From the NCBI GenBank assembly GCA_947476195.1, contig CANJPT010000006.1, positions 1 to 64,000 of the forward strand: DNA of 64,000 bases. Reading direction: 5' to 3'. Of the stretch, positions 9,801 to 17,900 are shown in pieces (position 1 is the first letter of the stretch; the number at the start of each line of letters is the position of its first letter). This DNA comes from Lewinellaceae bacterium (GTDB taxonomy: Bacteria; Bacteroidota; Bacteroidia; Chitinophagales; Saprospiraceae). The notes under the pieces were generated by a model. That model saw only the letters and a program-made list of their open reading frames with translations, was not told where the DNA came from and did not search any database. A program made the translations under genes and the position numbers.

Positions 9801-11473
9801 ACAAGCAGCGTGGTGGATACAGTTGTGTCTGTACAGGTATTCTGCACCGTTGCTATAATGTGAAATGGACTTTGCGGGGCCTCGAGGGTAACCGGAAAGC
9901 TGTCGATCACTACACCATTTATGGAATATATCGCTTCTGGTTCAAAGAGTGTTGGGGTGTAGTCCCACAGGAGACAGGCCACTGAAACCGTATCCAGCGA
10001 AAGCGTGATCGGCTTGTCTACCTTCAGCGACAGGGTATCAGCCCGGCGGCAAATACCATAATCGCGGAAAGCGATGAATCGGTACGATCCAGGAACATTT
10101 TCCACAAAAAAGGTATCCTGAGGTGTAATTTGCAAGCCTGCCCCATTCCAAAATACTGGCAGGTTGGCATTCAGCCTGATGGTATCCAAATTGATGCACA
10201 CGGCTAATTTGGAGGTGTCGGGGGACAGAATAACGACATCCCGGGCCGTTTTAACCCAGAAGGTATCTTTCAGCACCTGGTATTTGCAGGTATGTGTCAG
10301 CTCAGCCTCCACATAGTATGGTGTGGTACTGACCGGTAGCGTCACTGGAAACGAATCGGTTTGTACGCCGTTGATCCGGTAAACTGCTCCTGGGATATAT
10401 GGGGAAGGGGAATAGGATAAATCCACACAGGTATCCCGCTGAGCTGTGAGCGATAAAACCGGAGGCTCAACTACCTCAACGGTCAGTGTTACGGTATCCG
10501 GTAGGTTGCAAAAATTGTTGGCCTTGAGCTTGATCTCATACACACCCGGTTCGATGAAAATGATTCGGGCCACGCTGGTGTCAGGAGGATAAGGGTTTGG
10601 ATACCAGAACCAGTTTTGCTGTCCGTTGCCAAGCCAGGCGTAGAAATTTTCGTACAGGGAAACTCCGCCGTCAAGCCTGATGATTGACCAGGGTTCCTCA
10701 AAACAAACCCTGTAGTGCAAATTACTGATCAGCGTAGCGCCCGAATCAATCACCGCATCAGCCTCCGTAGCATTGAAGGCACCAATAACGGTGGAGCGAC
10801 AAACCGTATCGCATACATTACCGGCACAGTACTTCAGCGTCTGAACGCCCACGGTATCCCAGTAATAAGTTACCTGGTTGCCCAGGAAAAAAGTTCCGTC
10901 CTGCAACAGCCACGATTGGTAATTCAGGGCCTTATCGGAACAAGGCACTTCCTCCCCGGTACCTATAAAAAGCACTGGGTCTCCCACGCAGGACACATAA
11001 GGATCTACCGTAAAATTAGCCTTTGGAGGATTGCGTAGCGTGAGTAAAAAAGCGCTGTTCGTGGTCTCAACCGTGATTATTGTGTAATAAGTACGCAGAA
11101 TAACCACGTAATATCCTTGATATGCGCAGGAATCTGCAAATTCGGTAACGTCGTACAGGTGCGATTGACTCGGAGGATGAAGCCCACCGGGAATAATAGT
11201 TGGTGTTGAATTATCGCCCCACTCAATTTCAAAGTAATCAATAATACCAAGGTTGCTGTAATTTGAATCTACAACAATCTCTACGCAAGCTTCCATTGTA
11301 TCCGCTGTGACGCACAAATACTGCTTGCCATCGCAGGCAGCAATAGTGGGATTGTTATTCTGCGCGTGCGCAGCGCTACATAGCACAACAAATAGGAGGA
11401 ATAAAAGAGCCGTAAAATCTTTTACTTTCAAAGATGGATTTTCACAACGATTCGTTTTTTGATATACTTTCAT
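6836..11473 (-). CDS. Giant secreted PKD-repeat protein, paralog of the adjacent gene, CHU_C / T9SS type B C-terminal domain
   Basis: 1545 aa, collinear with 2214..6836 at both ends (NNPTIAACDGKQYLCVT..., YIPDAFTPNEDGVNDIF...GWNGTFRGQKAEAGSYRYVI). Confidence 0.9.
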   Translation of the reverse strand: MKVYQKTNRCENPSLKVKDFTALLFLLFVVLCSAAHAQNNNPTIAACDGKQYLCVTADTMEACVEIVVDSNYSNLGIIDYFEIEWGDNSTPTIIPGGLHPPSQSHLYDVTEFADSCAYQGYYVVILRTYYTIITVETTNSAFLLTLRNPPKANFTVDPYVSCVGDPVLFIGTGEEVPCSDKALNYQSWLLQDGTFFLGNQVTYYWDTVGVQTLKYCAGNVCDTVCRSTVIGAFNATEADAVIDSGATLISNLHYRVCFEEPWSIIRLDGGVSLYENFYAWLGNGQQNWFWYPNPYPPDTSVARIIFIEPGVYEIKLKANNFCNLPDTVTLTVEVVEPPVLSLTAQRDTCVDLSYSPSPYIPGAVYRINGVQTDSFPVTLPVSTTPYYVEAELTHTCKYQVLKDTFWVKTARDVVILSPDTSKLAVCINLDTIRLNANLPVFWNGAGLQITPQDTFFVENVPGSYRFIAFRDYGICRRADTLSLKVDKPITLSLDTVSVACLLWDYTPTLFEPEAIYSINGVVIDSFPVTLEAPQSPFHIIATVQNTCTDTTVSTTLLVIYPEQVYILSPDTALCTGTPSFPLWASDSTGFWSGEHLFKYQGQTWFDPFTPGSYQLVYTRGLGICLSRDTITIQVAPSDSIQAGTDIFVCETASSVEITGYSPGGFFSGFAVSGNMIDLSLIKRDSVYKYLYTDPTFPPGCKSDELTLVVRSLPEAGFMLDRDTVCQGELLTLQPNAISGVAYETDWGNGVINTFSASYNQPGTYSLHYAAYNINPLTGLPLCTIWDSAIVEIPAPLPPGAVNFVAQPNFGCAPLTVQFVNLSTAQHNHYLWETDYGQSFYGFSPPTVTYPDGAADTIYHIRLSVPNGCGFYESEQIIKVLPNPVADFALFLNEICSGVPLEASILSTGYPESNTYYTSTGEVSTATSGISSIFHFYAQNEPDTIGIWLVSSNSCSSDTAYQEVVVHPAAVNALIGTPNTPLCTGIPVELYSQSTNGAPVLWKFSDGNTFLSDTVSVVFNSPGMYSATLYTFGCGYDSINLPIQVYPTPEVGLVIDPNLCVYEETAFQVNANVSAVLLNYGDGTSTTQTSSLHEYSFPGNYIVTATVSTLPGCKATDTRQIEVLELPDIQTVLNNVACTGREVFFSGTSTPPPVNCYWRFGDGNVKPECEAEHIYTQAGSYQAIFTVFAPNGCLHSDTSQLQVVETPSAAIAYQLPQTCVPVTASFQVISAAATDAIWKDNGVPVSYQTAFDLLFTTTGSHLISMTARNNGLCPDTGQVVLHLDDAIRAEILVDPVCDPEDFIDLRISTDPTNIVTVSAPGYYQIGDFHEALDTGEYNIAILNQIGCRLDTVVHLSAPDLVEMQVATDYFEVHLGESVQFNTTSNQADVTFVWKPDLFLNNATISNPVCTPLRSMVYYVYVTNSTGCVRIDTVRVVLKITREDEIYIPDAFTPNEDGVNDIFYVRSSSPSVLSLDYVRVFDKYNEQVFEARVTDTGSLITPENPVFGWNGTFRGQKAEAGSYRYVIAARFIDNEVSIFNGTLKLIR

Positions 11474-11796
11474 AAAAAGTAAGAGCAGATTAAAGGTTAA
11501 ATTGCAATAGATTTTAGCATTTTATTATTGAATATGATATGATAAAGGTGTCCAAATCTCTATTGATAGACGCGTCTTTTTTTCGTAGTCTTCTATTTAA
11601 AGCCCTTGCTTTCAACTTTATAAATGAGATAAACGACTATATTTTTGGGAGTATTAACTGGTAATTTCCTAAAACAAAATTATACATAAAGCAATACTTG
11701 ATTTCAGAATCTACCCGTATTTAAAACTATTTTTCGGGGATCTTTACGATAGAAAAGGTAATTTATGCAGGCGGGTTTAAATTAATTCTTAAAATT

Positions 11797-11804
11797 TATA
11801 TTTG
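11797..11804 (+). promoter_or_regulatory. Possible Bacteroidota -7 element TAnnTTTG (TATATTTG)
   Basis: Exact match to TAnnTTTG in a 1.2-kb non-coding stretch. No annotated gene lies immediately downstream. Confidence 0.2.
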
Positions 11805-11948
11805 TAGGCCTATACCCCGTATAACACTGGTCTAATCTTCACAACGGCTAATGTATGTGCGTTTAATAAGCACGCAAATTCTGGAATGTAGACAGGCAGC
11901 TAAAACGAGAGACAACAATACAAATGAAAAAAATAATGTATCTCTCTT

Positions 11949-12039
11949 CATACTACTGGACATTTTTGTTTTGCCCACAGACCTATAAGGTTTCCAAAAA
12001 TCTTATATGTCTCGATTTTAGAAAATGTCCAGTAGTGTG
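11949..12039. mobile_element. MITE-like element copy 1 (91 bp), 18-bp terminal inverted repeats, 9-bp TSD ATCTCTCTT
   Basis: Starts CATACTACTGGACATTTT and ends AAAATGTCCAGTAGTGTG. Flanked by ATCTCTCTT at 11940-11948 and 12040-12048. Same length as copy 2, near-identical in reverse orientation. Confidence 0.85.
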
Positions 12040-12359
12040 ATCTCTCTTACTTTATATAGGTAATATTTCAAAAATTATGTCTGGCCCAAGCCTTCAAAAA
12101 GCAGTCAAAGATCGTTTTTTAGCAGAATTCTTTGGCTTTTTCAGGTGTTCTTTTTCTCACAATTCGATACCCTCATCGCCCAAAAGTAACTAAAAAGATT
12201 TGATTGGCGCAGGGATTATTTAAATTGTGTGGGAATAGACTTTTTAGGTGACTTTTATGCTCAATCAAGTCATTTTTGTTCGTAGCCCAGGTTTGGAATT
12301 TTCTGGTCGTAGTCAGTTCGTTTCATGGATACCAAGCATTGCAGGAAGTTGACAGAATC

Positions 12360-12450
12360 CATACTACTGGACATTTTCTAAAATCGAGACCTATTAGGTT
12401 TCCAAAAACCTTATAGGTCTGGGGGTAAAACAAAAATGTCCAGTAGTATG
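12360..12450. mobile_element. MITE-like element copy 2 (91 bp, reverse orientation), 9-bp TSD GACAGAATC
   Basis: Starts CATACTACTGGACATTTT and ends AAAATGTCCAGTAGTATG. Flanked by GACAGAATC at 12351-12359 and 12451-12459. Confidence 0.88.
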
Positions 12451-12573
12451 GACAGAATCGCTTTCTGGCATAACGCCCAACATCTTCAGGATTCGCTTTT
12501 GGCCCTGGTTAAGTTGCGCTGTCCAAGTTGGTCGTGTAGATCTTACTCAGGGTTTTATGCTGGTATTTAAGGT

Positions 12574-12627
12574 GGTAAAAGTTGACGAGCGAAGTGGGAA
12601 ACCCGCTTCGCTCGTCAAACTTTTACC
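12574..12627. repeat. Strong hairpin (about 21-bp stem with one bulge), possible terminator
   Basis: GGTAAAAGTTGACGAGCGAAG...CTTCGCTCGTCAAACTTTTACC. A T-run follows on the + strand. Located about 100 bp past the 3' end of the minus-strand gene 12729..14702. Confidence 0.55.
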
Positions 12628-12728
12628 GCTTTTTAATCTATTAAGGAGCATGTTTGAAGGACAGGGAAAGCCTTTACCAGCAAGATAGTTGCTGGCCAAA
12701 CTCCAATTTCCGAACAAATGCTAACACA

Positions 12729-14702
12729 TCACTTCTTCAATGAAGGTTCCACTGCATAAGCCTTATCAAACCACTCTCCAGATTTTTCCGGCTGCCCCAT
12801 ATCCTTATAAGCCGATCCGATGTAGAAATAGAGTATACCGGATTTTTTGTTGTCGGCATATTTAAGGGCCTCTTTCCACTGCTCAATGGCTTGCGGGAAT
12901 TTTTTCTGCATGGCAAGCACGGCACCCAGATTGCGTCGGCCATCTACAAAGCGCGGGTCGAATTCAACTGATTTGCGGTACACCTCCTCGGCCTTCTCAG
13001 GCTGTCCGCGGCTGAAATAAATTTTGCCCATATTGGAAAGCACCTCAGAGTTGTTGTAGCGGTATTTTAGTGATTCCTGGTAGTCCGTCAAGGCTTTATC
13101 CCAGGCGGCGCGCTGTTCTTCCGGGTTTTTCAGCACTTCTCCCAGGCGGAAATACGCGAGGCCACGGCTGCCGTATGCGTCATGGTATTGCGGATAAAGC
13201 TCTATGCATTTGTCGTAACATTCGATTCCTCGTTTCACTTGTTCCACGTCTTTTACGATGCTTTCCTTTTCGTCCATACCAATGCGCACCGTTTCCAGGG
13301 CATTGTGGTAATTCAATTTGGCACAATTGGGCGAATTAGGTAGATCTGCTGCATACAGTGATGCACTGTCGTACCATGCCCCGTTTCGGAAGACCGTTTT
13401 AAGTGAATACGCAGCAATCAAAACGCCCACAGCCATCCACAAGGCTATTCCCTTTCCGTTGGGGTTCCAGACTTCTCTGAGGTCATTGATCTTGAATATT
13501 TTGCAAAACAGCCAGCCCACAGCCAGCGCAAAACCAAATGAAGGGATATAAAGCAAACGTTCCCCGTAAGAGGTACCGATGAGCATCAATACGTTGCTAA
13601 AGACCGAAAAAGTGGAGAGATAAAAAAGGATCGCAAAGGATAGGATATGCTTGCGTGACAAATTAGCCAAAGCCCAAACACCCATCCCGACATAGGTGAT
13701 AAAGCCTGCTATGGCCCGCCAGTCTCCAAAGCTCACCACTTTCATTTGCGGGTAGCCCATGTCGCACACAAGTGGGTGAGGGAGGAGTAGCGTCCACAGG
13801 TAGCGTCCACACATCATGAATGCCGAGGCTAGACGTTCTCCCTGATTTTTGGTCTCTACCATAAAGTTATCCAGGATGGAATAGGATTCAGGATAGGGTT
13901 GTGCGTCGAGGATATGTTTCCGGATAAGCAGGAAAACGACTGCCGGGACCAGTAACGCTCCCGTAGTTTTTGCGATCTTCCCCCCGGATGCCGACGAAAA
14001 ATACCACATGGCCAGGGGAAAAACAGCCATAAATGTGAGCGAACTTTCCTTGGAGAACATTGCAATCATATAGGAAAGTACAGCTGCAAAAAGCCATTTC
14101 AGATCATCTGTTGCAATGAATTCCCAGATGGCCCGGAGTGTGAGGGTGCTGAATAGCAATGCGAGAATCTCGTCGCGGCTTTTGATATTGGCCACTACTT
14201 CCGTGTGTATCGGGTGTGCCATGAATACCAGCACGGTGATCGCAATCAGTGCAGGCGGATAGTTGACCAGGATACGCCGCCAGGTATTCCACAATACCCA
14301 GCCTGTGAGCGCGTAGAACAGGGCATTCAATGCGTGACCAAGCATAGGCTTGTCTGGCGCGATTTGCCACTCGAAGGCAAACATGGTGAGCGGAATAGGC
14401 CGGTAGAGCGATCCGACGCTATTCCAGGAACCAAAACGGTACTCGGTAGAGAAGATCAGGCCAATATTTTTCAGACCGCCTTTTGTGATCCAGTTCGACT
14501 TAATGATTGAAAAGTCATCAAGGGTGTATTGATGGCCCAGGGTGTTGGCATATAACAAAAAGCCCAGAGCTGCGGCTGCTATACCCACCCAAAAGGCGCC
14601 CTTTATGTTAGGCAATGGACTTTGCACAGCGGACCTTAGACTTTGGATATTTGATTGTTTGCGGGATTGTGGAACAAATTTATCAGGTTTCTTTTTTGAC
14701 AT
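12729..14702 (-). CDS. Multi-TM glycosyltransferase-like protein with C-terminal TPRs (TMTC-like architecture)
   Basis: Multiple TM helices with YANTLGHQYTLDDFSII and AHPIHTEVVANIKSRDEIL, followed by TPR repeats (NMGKIYFSRGQPEKAEEVYRKSVEFDP). Confidence 0.75.
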   Translation of the reverse strand: MSKKKPDKFVPQSRKQSNIQSLRSAVQSPLPNIKGAFWVGIAAAALGFLLYANTLGHQYTLDDFSIIKSNWITKGGLKNIGLIFSTEYRFGSWNSVGSLYRPIPLTMFAFEWQIAPDKPMLGHALNALFYALTGWVLWNTWRRILVNYPPALIAITVLVFMAHPIHTEVVANIKSRDEILALLFSTLTLRAIWEFIATDDLKWLFAAVLSYMIAMFSKESSLTFMAVFPLAMWYFSSASGGKIAKTTGALLVPAVVFLLIRKHILDAQPYPESYSILDNFMVETKNQGERLASAFMMCGRYLWTLLLPHPLVCDMGYPQMKVVSFGDWRAIAGFITYVGMGVWALANLSRKHILSFAILFYLSTFSVFSNVLMLIGTSYGERLLYIPSFGFALAVGWLFCKIFKINDLREVWNPNGKGIALWMAVGVLIAAYSLKTVFRNGAWYDSASLYAADLPNSPNCAKLNYHNALETVRIGMDEKESIVKDVEQVKRGIECYDKCIELYPQYHDAYGSRGLAYFRLGEVLKNPEEQRAAWDKALTDYQESLKYRYNNSEVLSNMGKIYFSRGQPEKAEEVYRKSVEFDPRFVDGRRNLGAVLAMQKKFPQAIEQWKEALKYADNKKSGILYFYIGSAYKDMGQPEKSGEWFDKAYAVEPSLKK

Positions 14703-14913
14703 GTTGCTGTCCTTTTATGGTACGTACTCTATGTTTTTATCGGGCGAATGTACGGAAGGATTATTTTTTTCAAGCAGACTCTCTTTAATACAATACTTGT
14801 CTTTATCTTTGAGGACTTCAACTTACTTGTCCATTGCATACATATTTATTCTAATGTAGAATAGATATTTCCTCTTCAAACACAGCGAGGCGCCTTTCAG
14901 TGTCTTTGTTAAT

Positions 14914-17900
14914 ATGATCAGAAGATTTCTTTTTTCCTGTGGTTTAATGTTTTTTTGGGTAGGTAGCCGCGCAATTGCCCAGGATTGCTCTATCCCTTTT
15001 GTGCCTCCTCAGTTTAAAGCCCGTTTAGCATGGCAATCAGGCCAGGATGGCGCGTCTATAACGGCGTCGCCGATGGTGGCTAATTTGAATCCTCAGCAAG
15101 ACAGCATACCAGAGATCATAGTTACCGAGGGTTCTACCTTCAATACCTATAACAATAGAGTTCTTTTTTACCGTGGGGATGGTTCAAATGCTAACAATCC
15201 ACAGGTGTTAACCATACCAGGCAATTTCGACTATTATCCGTCAACTATGCTAACGATCGGCGATCTGGATCGTGATGGAATTCCAGAATTACTGATAGCC
15301 TGTGCCGATCGGCGCATCCGGGTTTTTAGGAATTATATGGAGACCTCGGGCGACCCTATGACCCTTTGGATTACCTCCGCGGACCTGCTGGATTTTATTG
15401 ATCAGCGGCCCTTGTTGGCTGACTTTGATGGTGATGGAATATCCGAGGTCTATGCCGGCAGCGATATTTATAAGTTTAATTTTTCGAATCCGACAGCTCC
15501 TTCCTTGGTAAAAGTTATCAATGGCCCCGTGAATCAGGGCCGGGCGCAGTATTCAGGCTATGGCGAGGGTAGTTGCAACCCAACCGCAGTAGACATACTT
15601 ACGGCGGCGGATTGTAATGGCGACCCAGATTGCGCAGGCCTGGAATTGGTCGCAGGCCCGGTGATTTATTCGATTGACCTTGATTTGACGGATGGAGACG
15701 GATATGAGATTAAAGTACAGCGTAATCTGAACACCATGATCGTACCGCCCACTGCCGGTTATCGGGATGGTTACACCTCTGTTGCTGATGTGGATTTAGA
15801 TGGAACCCTGGATATTGTGGTTACTTCGTTACGGCAGACCAATCAGTATGGCATGTATGTGTGGAATAAAAACGGCCTGATCCGGTTTTTTTCTTATCCG
15901 ACCAATCCGGATAAAAGTGGTAGCCTGGCCTGTATTGCCAATGTTTACGATGATACAAAGCTAGGTTACGGAGTTGACTATCCGGAAATATTGGTTTGTA
16001 GTTCGCTAAACTTCACTTGCTACAGTTTGCATGCTGCGCAGTCTTTTCCTGCAACACCTTATTGGTGGAACCTACCCACTACGGATGATTCCGGCTGGAC
16101 GGGTTCTACGGTATATGACTTCAATGGAGATGGAATCTCGGAGATCGTTTACCGGGATGAAAATAACCTTAGGATCTTATACGGAGGTGCGGCGCCTTTC
16201 CCGCCCGGCGTTGATGCACAGCGAAACTGGTTCAAAGTTCCCTGTTATTCGATCACTTCGGATGAGTATCCGGTGGTTGCAGATGTAGACAATGACGGGG
16301 AAACTGAAATTACCGTAACGGGACGACTGACCAATAACAACTTCAATTTAAAGGGGCGGCTACGGGTCTATGATTCCGATTCCGGTCCATGGGTCCCTTG
16401 TCGGAACGTCTGGAATCAATTCAACTATTTTATTGTCAATGTAAACGACGACCTCAGTATTCCTGCTCCACAACAGGTAAACCATCTTGAACTTCCAACA
16501 CAGGGTTCAGGAAAACGTCCGCTGAATATTTATTTGTCGCAACTCCCCATTCTGAACGATAGCTTTGAAACCTTTATACCACTGCCTGATGCTACGGTCT
16601 CAATCAGCCAGTTTATTTGTAAAACGGACAGTGTGACGGTACAGTTGAATGTATGTAATACAGGAGATCAAGTCTTGCCAGCCGGAATGCCCATTTCTTT
16701 TTATCAGTCTGACCCGACTGCTACGATGGCACTTCACCTTGGAACGGTGCAATGGACCAATGCTTTGATCAAAAAAGATTCCTGCAAGATTTTCAGCTTT
16801 ACCCTTCCAAAAACTTCGGGCACTGCTTTTGGGGTGCTAAATGACGATGGTACACAAGTAACACCCTTCCAGTTGGGCGCTAATCCCCCCTTGCCCAACC
16901 TACTGGAATGCAGCTTTTTGAATAACATTTTTCAATTTCAGATTCCAGGCAATCTGCCTCCCATTAACCTCGGACCTGACCTTGGAGCATGCCAGGATAC
17001 TGTTGTTGTGCTGAATCCCGGGATCGGATATGCCACTTATCTGTGGCAGGATGGTAGTACCAATAGTACGCTTCAAATGCAACAAACGGGCTTGTATTGG
17101 GTGGAAGCTACGGATTTTTGCGCCCAAAAACAGCAGGATTCTGTACGCCTGGAATTGTATGGAGTTGCTGATATTCAATTGGATACACTCAATGGCGATT
17201 GTTTTGGAAGTCCGGCGATTGTGACGGCTACCGCGCAAAGCGCATACCTACCGCTCCAATACGCCTGGTCCTCTGGCGATACGGTGCCTATTGTGAGCGG
17301 GCTGTCTGATGGAATGTACACCGTGACCGTAACCAATGCAAAAGGCTGTACTTCTACCCGATCTGCCTGGGTAGAAGCAGGCGGGAGTCTGCAAGTGACG
17401 GCTTTTGTAGCTGCGCCGATCATGTGTTATGGGGAGAGCGGTGCCCTGAGCCTGAATTTTCTGACAGGCAATCCGCCTTACACTTTTCATTGGTCGGATG
17501 GTAGCCTCTCTCAGGTTTTCCCCAATGCACTGGCGGGTGATTATGCGGTGACGGTCACGGATGCGGATCATTGCTTGGATACGGTTCAGGTCTCGATCAC
17601 ACAACCCGAACCATTGATTTCCAGCGGTTTTTCTGCCACGGCCAGTTGCCCGGGACTGACTACCGGTACTGCGATGTTTTTAGGAGCGATGCAAGGCGTC
17701 GCACCGTACCAACTGCTTTGGTCGAACCATGCAACTACGCCTGATCTGCTTGGTTTGTCGGCGGGAAATTATCAACTTACAGTCACGGATGCGAATGGTT
17801 GTACCATCATAGAAAGTGTGCAAGTACCCGAATATCTGGTGCCTGTCACGGAAGCCCTCGAAGCGGATGTGTCCTGTTTTGGGGTAAACGACGGAAGTGT

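Noticed and set aside
12729-14702. Part of the adhesin/T9SS cluster
   Set aside because: The TMTC-like TPR membrane protein has no evident T9SS features; adjacency alone is not enough.
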